The notes beneath the pieces are model-generated. The model saw only the letters and a program-made list of their open reading frames with translations. It did no database searches and was not told the origin of the DNA. 32,276 nucleotides of DNA from Bacteroidota bacterium (GTDB lineage: Bacteria; Bacteroidota; Bacteroidia; Palsa-965), in assembly GCA_013298545.1 (NCBI GenBank), contig JAAFIA010000055.1, positions 1-32,276 on the forward strand, in the 5' to 3' direction. Made by a program: the position numbers and the translations under genes. This document shows, piece after piece, positions 17,161 through 24,471 of the stretch (position 1 is the first letter of the stretch; every line of letters begins with the position of its first letter).

Positions 17161-17487
17161 ATGAACAAACATAAGAAACTTGCGCTTGCTTTATTGCCGC
17201 TTTTGATTTTTGCTTCCTGCAGTTTATTCAGAGGCAAGAAAACAAAAGAAGTCGTAATCGATTATGCCGGTCAAGGCTATGTCCAAGCCGAAGTGCGCGA
17301 CTACGATTTAGATGGCTGTCGCTACATGCTTTATTTGGATGCAAACCGCAAACTAGAACCGGATTATTTGCCAACAGAATTTCAGCAAGATAGTGTTCCT
17401 GTGTGGATAAAATACGAAGTCGAAAACCGCATGAGTGTTTGTATGGCTGGCGAGACCGTAAAATTGCTCGATATTAAAAAGCGGTAA
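17161..17487 (+). CDS. small lipoprotein of unknown function
   Basis: A 108-residue protein with a lipoprotein signal peptide ending in the lipobox IFASC (Cys20), so it should be anchored in the cell envelope. The mature part starts with a basic SLFRGKKTKE. It contains QAEVRDYDLDGCRYMLYLDANRKLEPDYLP split by short charged segments, and an IKYEVENRMSVCMAGETVKLLDI end that looks like a small beta domain. I do not recognise a named family. It lies 17 bases upstream of fmt and may be co-transcribed. The ATG at 17161 is chosen over one at 17113 because only it gives a correct lipoprotein signal. Confidence 0.78.
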   Translation: MNKHKKLALALLPLLIFASCSLFRGKKTKEVVIDYAGQGYVQAEVRDYDLDGCRYMLYLDANRKLEPDYLPTEFQQDSVPVWIKYEVENRMSVCMAGETVKLLDIKKR

Positions 17488-17504
17488 GTCAATACGCGAC
17501 GGAT

Positions 17505-18467
17505 ATGAAAGACGCTAAAGCGCTTCGCATTGTGTTTATGGGAACACCAGGTTTCGCTGTTGCATCGCTAGATGCGCTGGTGAAAAATGGTTTTAATGTT
17601 GTTGCGGTTATTACCGCTCCCGATAAACCCGCGGGGCGCGGTCAACAAGTGCAACAGAGCGAAGTGAAACATTATGCCGTTGCACACAACTTGCTTGTAC
17701 TTCAACCGGAGAAATTAAAAGCAGCATCGTTTATTGACGAATTACGAGCGCTACAAGCCGATTTACAAATTGTGGTTGCTTTTCGGATGTTGCCCGAAGT
17801 GGTGTGGAATATGCCGCCTTTGGGCACATTCAATTTGCATGCTTCGCTTTTGCCGCGCTATCGTGGTGCAGCGCCGATTAATTGGGCGGTGATCAACGGC
17901 GATCAGAAAACAGGGGTAACGACGTTTTTTCTGCAACACGAAATTGATACGGGGAATATTGCGTTTCGCGAAGAGGTGCCGATTGGCGAAAACGATACTG
18001 CTGGAATGGTGCATGATCGGTTGATGGGTGTTGGTGCTTCTTTGGTATTGAAAACAGTTGAAGCGGTTGCGGCTGGAACTTGTCCGAAAATTCCGCAAGA
18101 AGAAATTATGTTGGCCGATGATTTGACCCATCATGCGCCTAAAATTTTTAGAGAGACGTGTCGGATTGATTGGTCGCAATCGGGAGCTGCAATTCACAAT
18201 TTGGTGCGTGGCATGAGTCCTTATCCTGCGGCTTGGACGGAATGGCATACAACGAGTGGGAATGCGGTGGTGTGGAAAATTTTCAAGACACGATTTGAGT
18301 TGGGTACACATACGGAAGCGTTGGGTACATTGATGGCGGGCTTGCGTGTAGCGGTGCGCGATGGATGGATTGTGATAGAGGAATTGCAAGCGGCGGGGAA
18401 GAAGCGGATGGGTGCAGCGGACTATTTGCGGGGAGCGCGGGTGGGCGCGGGCGAGCGTCTGAACTAA
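17505..18467 (+). CDS. fmt: methionyl-tRNA formyltransferase
   Basis: A 320-residue enzyme that formylates initiator Met-tRNA with 10-formyl-tetrahydrofolate. The N-terminal catalytic domain has IVFMGTPGFAV, the family hallmark FNLHASLLPRYRGAAPI (Asn110, His112 and the folate-site SLLP loop) and VTTFFLQHEIDTGNI, with the conserved Asp in GENDTAG. The C-terminal OB-like domain starts near RIDWSQSGAAIHNLVRGMSPYP. The length is typical (about 310-320). def is not adjacent here. The gene is followed by 285 bases leading to the first HU gene. Confidence 0.97.
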   Translation: MKDAKALRIVFMGTPGFAVASLDALVKNGFNVVAVITAPDKPAGRGQQVQQSEVKHYAVAHNLLVLQPEKLKAASFIDELRALQADLQIVVAFRMLPEVVWNMPPLGTFNLHASLLPRYRGAAPINWAVINGDQKTGVTTFFLQHEIDTGNIAFREEVPIGENDTAGMVHDRLMGVGASLVLKTVEAVAAGTCPKIPQEEIMLADDLTHHAPKIFRETCRIDWSQSGAAIHNLVRGMSPYPAAWTEWHTTSGNAVVWKIFKTRFELGTHTEALGTLMAGLRVAVRDGWIVIEELQAAGKKRMGAADYLRGARVGAGERLN

Positions 18468-18680
18468 GGTTGTAACACCTGATTTTACGCTAGTTTATTG
18501 GTTTCTTGCTGAAGCCTCTGGTATATGGCTTTTCAGATACCTATATATATGAATGTATTTCATAGCGGATGATACAGACTAAGTAGTACTTCAAAGCCTT
18601 ACCTATTGGGCGAATCAGCCTCAGTTATTAACAAACAGGCCCATTTTTCAACAAAAATGCTCTTTTATCGCTTCTAGCCC

Positions 18681-18710
18681 TTGACTGGTAAGGAACAGCG
18701 ATTACATTTG
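18681..18710 (+). promoter_or_regulatory. promoter of the first HU gene
   Basis: TTG at 18681-18683, a 19-base spacer, then TACATTTG at 18703-18710. This matches the Bacteroidota sigma-ABfr pattern (-33 TTG, -7 TAnnTTTG) in full. The start codon lies 42 bases after the -7 box. The rest of the gap from the fmt stop (18468-18680) shows no gene or clear hairpin. Confidence 0.72.
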
Positions 18711-18752
18711 CTTCGTTCAGTTAAAACAAACAAACACTTAACAAAAAAAATC

Positions 18753-19028
18753 ATGAACAAAGCAGAACTCATCGAAGCAATCGCTAATGATGCGAAAATC
18801 ACTAAAGCTGATGCTGGTCGCGCACTCGATGCAACCATCAACAGTATCTCTAAAGGATTGAAAAAAGGTGATCGCATCACACTCGTTGGTTTCGGAACAT
18901 TCTCTGTAAGCAAGCGTGCTGCGCGTGCTGGCCGTAACCCACAAACAGGCAAAACCATCCAAATCAAAGCGAAAAAAGTAGCTAAGTTTAAGGCTGGTGC
19001 TGACCTTGCGAAAATTGTAAACAAGTAA
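18753..19028 (+). CDS. HU-family histone-like DNA-binding protein (copy 1)
   Basis: A 91-residue basic protein of the HU/IHF fold that bends and compacts DNA as a dimer. The N-terminal helices ([26 protein letters not shown]) and VGFGTFSV precede the beta arm with [10 protein letters not shown], whose Pro63 is the intercalating residue. The length is standard. It has its own promoter and terminator and lies 225 bases before a second HU gene that differs at 16 of 91 residues. The ATG at 18753 gives the canonical MNKAEL start; the in-frame upstream codons from 18681 lie inside the promoter. Confidence 0.97.
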   Translation: MNKAELIEAIANDAKITKADAGRALDATINSISKGLKKGDRITLVGFGTFSVSKRAARAGRNPQTGKTIQIKAKKVAKFKAGADLAKIVNK

Positions 19029-19043
19029 TCTTGTTTTACCTTT

Positions 19044-19086
19044 AAAAACCTGTCCGATCATTTTGTTCTGGCAGGTTTTTATTTTT
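19044..19086 (+). terminator. rho-independent terminator of HU copy 1
   Basis: The stem AAAAACCTG (19044-19052) pairs with CAGGTTTTT (19072-19080), with extra partial pairing inside, followed by ATTTTT. It starts 16 bases after the HU stop codon. Confidence 0.75.
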
Positions 19087-19187
19087 AAATCAAATCAGTC
19101 AAGACCTTTGTTTATTGCCAATAAGGACTTATGCACAATGGTGTTTTAAATTGTTGAAAAAATATCTTTAAAAAAAGTGCTAATTTC

Positions 19188-19217
19188 TTGCATAGCTTGC
19201 AATAACAGATAGTTTTG
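19188..19217 (+). promoter_or_regulatory. promoter of the second HU gene
   Basis: TTG at 19188-19190, a 19-base spacer, then TAGTTTTG at 19210-19217. The architecture is the same as for the first HU gene, and the ATG lies 36 bases after the -7 box. Confidence 0.72.
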
Positions 19218-19253
19218 CTGCCACAATTCACACAAACAAAAAAACAAAAAAAC

Positions 19254-19529
19254 ATGAACAAAGCTGAACTTATCGAAGCAATCGCTGCAGAATCAAAATT
19301 GACCAAAGCTGATGCTGGTCGCGCTCTTGACGCAACAATCACCGCTGTTTCTAAAGCATTGAAAAAAGGTGACCGTGTTGCTCTCGTTGGCTTCGGAACT
19401 TTTTCTATAAGCAAACGCGCTGCACGTACAGGTCGCAATCCACAAACTGGCAAAGCAATCAAAATTGCTGCTAAAAAAGTTGCTAAGTTTAAAGCTGGAG
19501 CTGATCTTGCTAAAACTGTCAACAAGTAA
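19254..19529 (+). CDS. HU-family histone-like DNA-binding protein (copy 2)
   Basis: A 91-residue HU protein with the same start ([11 protein letters not shown]) and the same arm motif [10 protein letters not shown] (Pro63) as the neighbouring copy. About 82% of residues are identical. Most changes are conservative (for example Ile42 to Val, Val52 to Ile), but Gln70 to Lys and Lys72 to Ala alter charge next to the arm. The independent promoter and terminator suggest that the two copies are expressed separately, possibly as alternative homo- or heterodimer subunits. Confidence 0.97.
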   Translation: MNKAELIEAIAAESKLTKADAGRALDATITAVSKALKKGDRVALVGFGTFSISKRAARTGRNPQTGKAIKIAAKKVAKFKAGADLAKTVNK

Positions 19530-19545
19530 TTGATTGACCTCTCTT

Positions 19546-19585
19546 AAAAAATTCCTCTTCGGTTTCCGAAGAGGAATTTTTTTTT
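19546..19585 (+). terminator. rho-independent terminator of HU copy 2
   Basis: A perfect 17-bp stem (19546-19562 with 19566-19582), a 3-base loop and a 9-base T run. It begins 17 bases after the HU stop. Confidence 0.9.
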
Positions 19586-19642
19586 AGACTAATTTGAATG
19601 TTTGAAACGACATCACATTATACTCGTCTAAAAAAACATCCT

Positions 19643-20566
19643 ATGCAAACTATTCTCGGATCAGGCGGTGCCATTGGTACAGAACTCGCTCGCGCACTTG
19701 CCAACTACACCACTCATGTTCGACTTGTTAGTCGTAATCCCAAAAAAGTTACTGGAAACGAAGAACTTTTTCCTGCCGATCTCAATAGCGCAACCGATAT
19801 AGACCGCGCTGTTCAAGGATCAGAAGTGGTTTATATCACTATTGGATTCGATTATTTCACAAAAGTATGGCAAGAAAAATGGCCATCATTTATGCGCGCT
19901 ACACTTGATGCTTGTGCCAAACATGGTGCAAAACTTGTTTTCTTCGACAATGTGTATATGTATGCCGATAGCGAAATTCCGAACATGACCGAAAATTCGC
20001 GCATTGCACCATCCAGTAAAAAAGGCCTCGTTCGGAAAGAAATCGCCGATCTTTTAGTAGATGCTGTTGAAACAAAAAAAATTCAAGCACTCATTGCCCG
20101 CGCTCCCGATTTTTATGGCGTTGGTGTTGAAAAAAGTGTTGTTCTTGAAACCGTTCTGAAAAACATCCAGAAAGGAAAAAAAGCACAGTGGCCTGGAAAA
20201 ATAAATTTTAAACATAGTTTTATTTGGACACCCGATGCCGCAAAAGGCACAGCTTTGCTCGGAAATACACCCGATGCATTCAATCAAGTTTGGCATCTGC
20301 CTACCGATAAAAATGCCCTGACGGGTGAAGCCTTTGTTGCAGCATTTACAACCGCAATGCAAGCCAAACCCGGTGTTTCCGCTTTACCCAAATGGCTTGT
20401 TGGTGTTCTTGGCTTATTCATTCCATTCATGAAAGAATTTCACGAAATGATGTACCAATACGACCGCGATTATGTTTTCGATAGCTCGAAATTTCAAAAA
20501 AGATTTCCTGATTTTCGCATCACAACCTACCAAGAAGGAATTGCGCAGATTGCAAAAGCAGTCTAA
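19643..20566 (+). CDS. NAD(P)-dependent epimerase/dehydratase-like protein (SDR fold)
   Basis: A 307-residue extended-SDR protein. It opens directly with the Rossmann glycine motif GSGGAIGTEL followed by strand 2 (VRLVSRNPKKV). SEVVYITIGFDYFTKVW and the LVFFDNVYMYAD segment follow; the usual YxxxK is not obvious, although a Ser-Ser-Lys-Lys-Gly stretch sits where it might be. It may reduce or epimerise a sugar or other small molecule, or be a regulatory NmrA-like member; the substrate is unknown. The ATG at 19643 is chosen because the fold starts immediately after it; an upstream in-frame ATG at 19598 is possible. Its stop codon overlaps that of the convergent lysA by 4 bases. Confidence 0.8.
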   Translation: MQTILGSGGAIGTELARALANYTTHVRLVSRNPKKVTGNEELFPADLNSATDIDRAVQGSEVVYITIGFDYFTKVWQEKWPSFMRATLDACAKHGAKLVFFDNVYMYADSEIPNMTENSRIAPSSKKGLVRKEIADLLVDAVETKKIQALIARAPDFYGVGVEKSVVLETVLKNIQKGKKAQWPGKINFKHSFIWTPDAAKGTALLGNTPDAFNQVWHLPTDKNALTGEAFVAAFTTAMQAKPGVSALPKWLVGVLGLFIPFMKEFHEMMYQYDRDYVFDSSKFQKRFPDFRITTYQEGIAQIAKAV

Positions 20567-21735
20567 AAATAAAGCGTAGGCGCACGTTCGCGCAAATTGT
20601 AATTGCTCGCCATCACTTCGCCATACGCTCCCGTGGAACGGATTGCAATTAAATCGCCGCGTTTGGTTTCGGGTAAGTCAACGGCTTTGCCAAAACAATC
20701 AGACGATTCGCAAACCGGACCAACAACATCGTAACGTTGTGTGGCTGTTTTTCCGATTGCCGAAAGATTTTCAATTTTATGGTATGCTTGGTACAATGCC
20801 GGACGAATCAATTCCGTCATACCTGCATCTAAAATGGCAAATTGCGTTTGTACCCCTTGCTTGATATACGTTACCCGCGAAAGCAAAGCACCACATTGTG
20901 CAACCAAGGAACGACCCAATTCAAAATGGACTTCCTGATTGGGACGAACATGCAAATGCTGTGAGAAAATATCGAAATACTGTTCTAGATTCGGAAACGC
21001 GTCGCGATCTGGCTCGTGGTAATTCACACCGAGACCACCACCCACATTAATTACCTTCAACGCAATTCGGCGCGAAGCAAACCATTCTTGCAGTTCATTT
21101 ACACGCATACACAGGGTCCGAAAAACTTCCATGTCGGTAATCTGTGAACCAATATGAACGTGCATGCCAAGCAATTCTAAATTTGGATGCGCCAAAACAA
21201 AATCAACTACGCTACTCAATTCGTGCATCCCAATTCCAAATTTATTTTCTTCCAACCCCGTTGTAATGTAATGGTGTGTATTGGCTTTTACATTTGGATT
21301 TAAACGCAACGCAATACGCGCAACACGATTTGTTTGGGCAGCGAGTTCGGCAATTACTTGTAATTCAGGCATCGACTCCGCATTGAAACAAAAAATATCG
21401 TGCTGCAACGCCAATTGAATTTCAGCATCCGTTTTTCCGACACCCGCAAACGCAACCTGATTGGGGCGAAACCCATTGTCGATAGCGCATTTCACCTCTT
21501 GTCCACTCACACAATCAGCACCCAATCCTGCTTCGCGCACGATTTCTAAGATACGTTTATCCGTATTGGCTTTGAACGCATAATGCACATGAAAATTCCG
21601 TGGACTCACAGCCGCTTGCAAACGGTTCAATGTTTCGCCTAAAATGTTTAAATCATAAACATAACATGGCGTAGCAACTTCATGAAGCGAAGCCATGCGT
21701 TCGGGCGAAAAAAAAGAAGTTGTCGCAACGTTCAT
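20563..21735 (-). CDS. lysA: diaminopimelate decarboxylase
   Basis: A 390-residue PLP enzyme that makes L-lysine from meso-diaminopimelate. The N-terminal TIM barrel carries the PLP lysine in HYAFKAN (Lys55), followed by the His of GMHVHIGSQI and the glycine loop INVGGGLGVNY. The C-terminal domain has the cysteine motif CESSDCF and the GAYGEVMASNYN segment that contacts PLP and substrate across the dimer. It is a little shorter than many LysA proteins (about 415). An in-frame GTG at 21741 would add two residues. It begins 8 bases downstream of bshA on the same strand and is probably co-transcribed with it. The end overlaps the convergent epimerase gene. Confidence 0.93.
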   Translation of the reverse strand: MNVATTSFFSPERMASLHEVATPCYVYDLNILGETLNRLQAAVSPRNFHVHYAFKANTDKRILEIVREAGLGADCVSGQEVKCAIDNGFRPNQVAFAGVGKTDAEIQLALQHDIFCFNAESMPELQVIAELAAQTNRVARIALRLNPNVKANTHHYITTGLEENKFGIGMHELSSVVDFVLAHPNLELLGMHVHIGSQITDMEVFRTLCMRVNELQEWFASRRIALKVINVGGGLGVNYHEPDRDAFPNLEQYFDIFSQHLHVRPNQEVHFELGRSLVAQCGALLSRVTYIKQGVQTQFAILDAGMTELIRPALYQAYHKIENLSAIGKTATQRYDVVGPVCESSDCFGKAVDLPETKRGDLIAIRSTGAYGEVMASNYNLRERAPTLYF

Positions 21736-21743
21736 AAGCACGA

Positions 21744-22874
21744 TTAGTTTTTTGTTGCGACAAGCCGCACATACAACGCTTCGTAAACAGGCAAAATTTC
21801 TTTAATGTCGAATTTCTTGGCTTGCTCTAATGCATTTGTTCTAAATTTTTGCAACGAAGCATCATCGCTCAAAATGGTCATGGCATTTTTGGCCATATCA
21901 TCCACATCGCCAACATCGCTCATGAAACCAGAATAACCATGAATGTTTACTTCTGGTAAACCACCGGTGTTCGTTGATATAACAGGCATGCCCGAAGCCA
22001 TCGCTTCTAAGGCCGAAAGACCAAAACTCTCTGTTTGCGAAGGCAATAAAAACAAATCGCCAACACATAAAATATCAGCCGGATTTAAGACTTTGCCCAA
22101 CGTGTGAATTTCATTGCAGGTATCTAATTCACGGCAAAGACGTTCAATGTTTGTTCGTTCGGGACCATCGCCAACCAAGATCAATCTGGCCGGAATCTGT
22201 TTCCGAACACGATCAAAGACATGCAAGACATCTTCTACACGTTTTACTTTTCGGTAGTTCGATACATGAATCAAAATACGTTCGCCATTGGGTGCAAAAA
22301 TGCTTCGTTGGCAATCGCCTTTGGGTTTTCCGTAATCTTCTAAGCAAATAAAATTGGGAATGACTTCGATGTCTTTGGTAACCTTAAAAAATTCGAGCGT
22401 GTCTTTTTTCAAACTTTCAGAAACTGCCGTAACCGCATCGGAATTGTTGATGGCAAATGTAATGACAGGTTCAAATGAAGCATCGCGTCCGACAAGCGTA
22501 ATGTCTGTTCCGTGCAAGGTTGTAATAAACGGAATGTTGATGCCTTGCGAACGTAAAATTTGTTGCGCCATCCAAGCCGCCGAAGCATGTGGAATGGCAT
22601 AATGCACATGCAATAAATCCAGTTTTTCATTTTTAACCACATCGACCAAGCGGCTACTCAAAACCAATTCATACGGCTGAAAATCGAAGAGCGGATAATC
22701 GCTCACCACGACTTCGTGGTAAAAGATATTGGCCGCAAACCGATCGAGACGAAACGGCTGGCTGTAGGTGATGAAATGAATTTCGTGTCCTTTTGCAGCA
22801 AGTGCTTTTCCAAGCTCGGTAGCCACAACACCCGATCCACCAAATGTGGGATAGCAAACAATTCCAATACGCAT
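21744..22874 (-). CDS. bshA: N-acetyl-alpha-D-glucosaminyl L-malate synthase (bacillithiol synthesis)
   Basis: A 376-residue GT4 glycosyltransferase that joins GlcNAc from UDP-GlcNAc to L-malate, the first step of bacillithiol synthesis. The family-specific start MRIGIVCYPTFGGSGVVATE is intact, as are LHVHYAIPHA, TTLHGTDITLVG and the donor-binding segment SQTESFGLSALEAMASG with STNTGGLPEV. Length and motifs are those of BshA rather than a general GT4 enzyme. bshB and bshC are not in the window. A TACCTTTG box on the minus strand (22886-22879) ends only 4 bases before the ATG; without a -33 TTG it is not a convincing promoter. Confidence 0.93.
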   Translation of the reverse strand: MRIGIVCYPTFGGSGVVATELGKALAAKGHEIHFITYSQPFRLDRFAANIFYHEVVVSDYPLFDFQPYELVLSSRLVDVVKNEKLDLLHVHYAIPHASAAWMAQQILRSQGINIPFITTLHGTDITLVGRDASFEPVITFAINNSDAVTAVSESLKKDTLEFFKVTKDIEVIPNFICLEDYGKPKGDCQRSIFAPNGERILIHVSNYRKVKRVEDVLHVFDRVRKQIPARLILVGDGPERTNIERLCRELDTCNEIHTLGKVLNPADILCVGDLFLLPSQTESFGLSALEAMASGMPVISTNTGGLPEVNIHGYSGFMSDVGDVDDMAKNAMTILSDDASLQKFRTNALEQAKKFDIKEILPVYEALYVRLVATKN

Positions 22875-22957
22875 GTGTCAAAGGTAGCAGTTTTGTTTTT
22901 GGGAAAGTAGGCTTAAAATTAGAAGTGTTTTTTACTTTTTGGTAGTTAAATAAATGC

Positions 22958-22982
22958 TCCGCAGGATTTGGAATCCTGCGGA
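22958..22982. repeat. palindromic intergenic repeat, copy 4
   Basis: TCCGCAGGATTT and its near complement around the centre (one mismatch: TTTGGAAT). It is the same family as the copies around 10673-11842 and is followed by AAAAAG instead of AGCG. Confidence 0.85.
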
Positions 22983-23024
22983 AAAAGTTACAATTAATGC
23001 GGTGAATTTTAATATGAGTATATG

Positions 23025-23047
23025 CCGCAGGATTTTAAATCCTGCGG
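23025..23047. repeat. palindromic intergenic repeat, copy 5, with degenerate half copy at 23081-23100
   Basis: CCGCAGGATTTT with a 23-base inverted repeat, followed by AGCG like copies 1 and 3. A decayed right half (ATTTTAAATCCTACGGAGTG) follows at 23081-23100. The stretch from 22875 to 23115 has no gene. Confidence 0.8.
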
Positions 23048-23115
23048 AGCGTGGTTAGTAGTAGAAGTATGGCGAAGTAAATTTTAAATCCTACGGAGTG
23101 CAAAAAGAAAACACA

Positions 23116-23745
23116 TCACGAACCACGGTAGCGCGATTGCCAAGCCACATCTTGCATATCGTGTAGCAAGCGGAAGGCATTGTCGCCATAAATTAAATCG
23201 ATGATAAATACAGCGCCGTAGGGACGAAGCATTTGCAACTGACCTTCGGAAGGTGCGTTTGGATTTCTGGCCCAACCCGCATTGACTTTTGGTGCGGTAG
23301 GATCTACAATGCTTACTTTATTGCCTTCAACGGCAAACGGATATTCGCCATAACGCAATTTCCACAATTCATCAACGATGGAGCATTGCCAACTGGCTTT
23401 GTACAGCATGTGATTGATCACGGTATCGCGGCCAAAACTACAATCGGTAATTTCGTTTTTGATGAATAAATTTTCGCCTTTGAGGTTGGCGGTGCTACTT
23501 TGCGCTCCGGTGGCGATGCGTAAAAATTCATCGCGTGAAATGTTTTGCACCACGGGTGCCATGCTTTTGTTATCGTAAATACGAACGATTTTGAACGAAA
23601 CAGGCGTACTGTTTGCGCCTGGCATGAGCGAAAAGCCCAAATGGTCGGTAAACGCATAATCCGATTTGGACTGCTGAAGCGCACCCATACTCACCAAAAT
23701 GAGCAGGGAAATACGAAAAACTTCAATTATGCGTTTGATAGGCAT
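23116..23745 (-). CDS. uncharacterised exported protein
   Basis: A 209-residue protein with an N-terminal hydrophobic stretch (IIEVFRISLLILVSMGAL, about residues 5-23) after a basic MPIKR, so it is probably exported or membrane-anchored. The mature part contains two cysteines in a CSFG and a WQCSIVDELWKLRYG context. Its end is GAVFIIDLIYGDNAF then MQDVAWQSRYRGS. I do not recognise the family. It is divergent from the membrane protein gene at 23865 with 119 bases between starts, and follows the palindromic repeat cluster. Confidence 0.7.
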   Translation of the reverse strand: MPIKRIIEVFRISLLILVSMGALQQSKSDYAFTDHLGFSLMPGANSTPVSFKIVRIYDNKSMAPVVQNISRDEFLRIATGAQSSTANLKGENLFIKNEITDCSFGRDTVINHMLYKASWQCSIVDELWKLRYGEYPFAVEGNKVSIVDPTAPKVNAGWARNPNAPSEGQLQMLRPYGAVFIIDLIYGDNAFRLLHDMQDVAWQSRYRGS

Positions 23746-23864
23746 TGTAACTGCTTTGTAACGTATTATGACGCAGAAAGTTGCAAACTACACACCAAAA
23801 TCGTGCTAAACTTGCAGAAATGTGTAATTTTACAAACCTACAAAAAACCTAAAAAGCCCAATCT

Positions 23865-24386
23865 ATGGATGTTGCATTCGAAATCGCCAAAATTTTATTG
23901 CCCTGTTTGGTTGTCTTCGCAACCTGTTTTTTTACCGTAAAACATTTTCTCGACACCGAAACCAAGCGTCGGTTGGCCGAAATTCGACTCGCCAATCAAA
24001 ACGTGGTTACGCCGATGCGTTTGCAAGCGTATGAACGTGTCGCGATTTTGCTCGAACGCATCAATCCAAACCACCTCGTTACACGCGTACACAAACAAGG
24101 CATGAGCGCGCGCCTCTTGCAAACCGAACTTACCAAAGCCATTCGTACCGAATACGAACACAACCTCTCGCAGCAAATTTATATGTCTAACCATGCTTGG
24201 GAAATGGTGAAAACATCGAAAGAAGAAATTGCAAAACTCATCAATGTTGCGGCTTCAAAATTGCCCGATACGGCTACTGGAATTGAACTGAGCCAGATGA
24301 TTCTGCAAGTAACACAGCAAATTGATAAAATGCCTACACAAGTAGCGCTCGAATATATCAAACGCGAAGTAGGCCAAGTATTCTAA
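23865..24386 (+). CDS. membrane-anchored uncharacterised protein (resembles DUF7935)
   Basis: A 173-residue protein with one N-terminal membrane helix (about residues 6-25, ILLPCLVVFATCFFTV), followed by a helical, charged cytoplasmic part. KRRLAEIRLANQNVVTPMRL split by short helices and the segment LQAYERVAILLERINPNHLV resemble a small Bacteroidota family of unknown function that I associate with DUF7935; that name is from memory. The rest (HNLSQQIYMSNHAWEMVKTS, then IAKLINVAASKLP) is predicted helical. No enzymatic motif is visible. A strong terminator follows at 24419-24461. Confidence 0.72.
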   Translation: MDVAFEIAKILLPCLVVFATCFFTVKHFLDTETKRRLAEIRLANQNVVTPMRLQAYERVAILLERINPNHLVTRVHKQGMSARLLQTELTKAIRTEYEHNLSQQIYMSNHAWEMVKTSKEEIAKLINVAASKLPDTATGIELSQMILQVTQQIDKMPTQVALEYIKREVGQVF

Positions 24387-24418
24387 AAATCAGTTGCGAA
24401 AATATTACTAGTCAAATT

Positions 24419-24461
24419 TCGCCCCGTCAATCTGCCCAAAGCCGAACGGGGCGATTTTTTT
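24419..24461 (+). terminator. terminator hairpin directly before the mutase gene
   Basis: The stem TCGCCCCGT (24419-24427) pairs with ACGGGGCGA (24446-24454), followed by seven T. It should end the transcript of the 173-residue membrane protein. Its T run finishes only 10 bases before the next ATG (24472), so it could also act as a leader attenuator for the mutase operon. Confidence 0.82.
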
Positions 24462-24471
24462 AAACTACCGC

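Noticed and set aside
18468-18680. A possible tRNA or structured leader before the first HU gene
   Set aside because: I found no cloverleaf, no TTC-loop pattern and no convincing hairpin; only the promoter at its end is supported.
22958-23100. Regularly repeated short sequences as a possible CRISPR array
   Set aside because: The units are self-palindromic, spaced irregularly (about 67 and 57 bases), occur elsewhere in single copies, and no cas gene is nearby.
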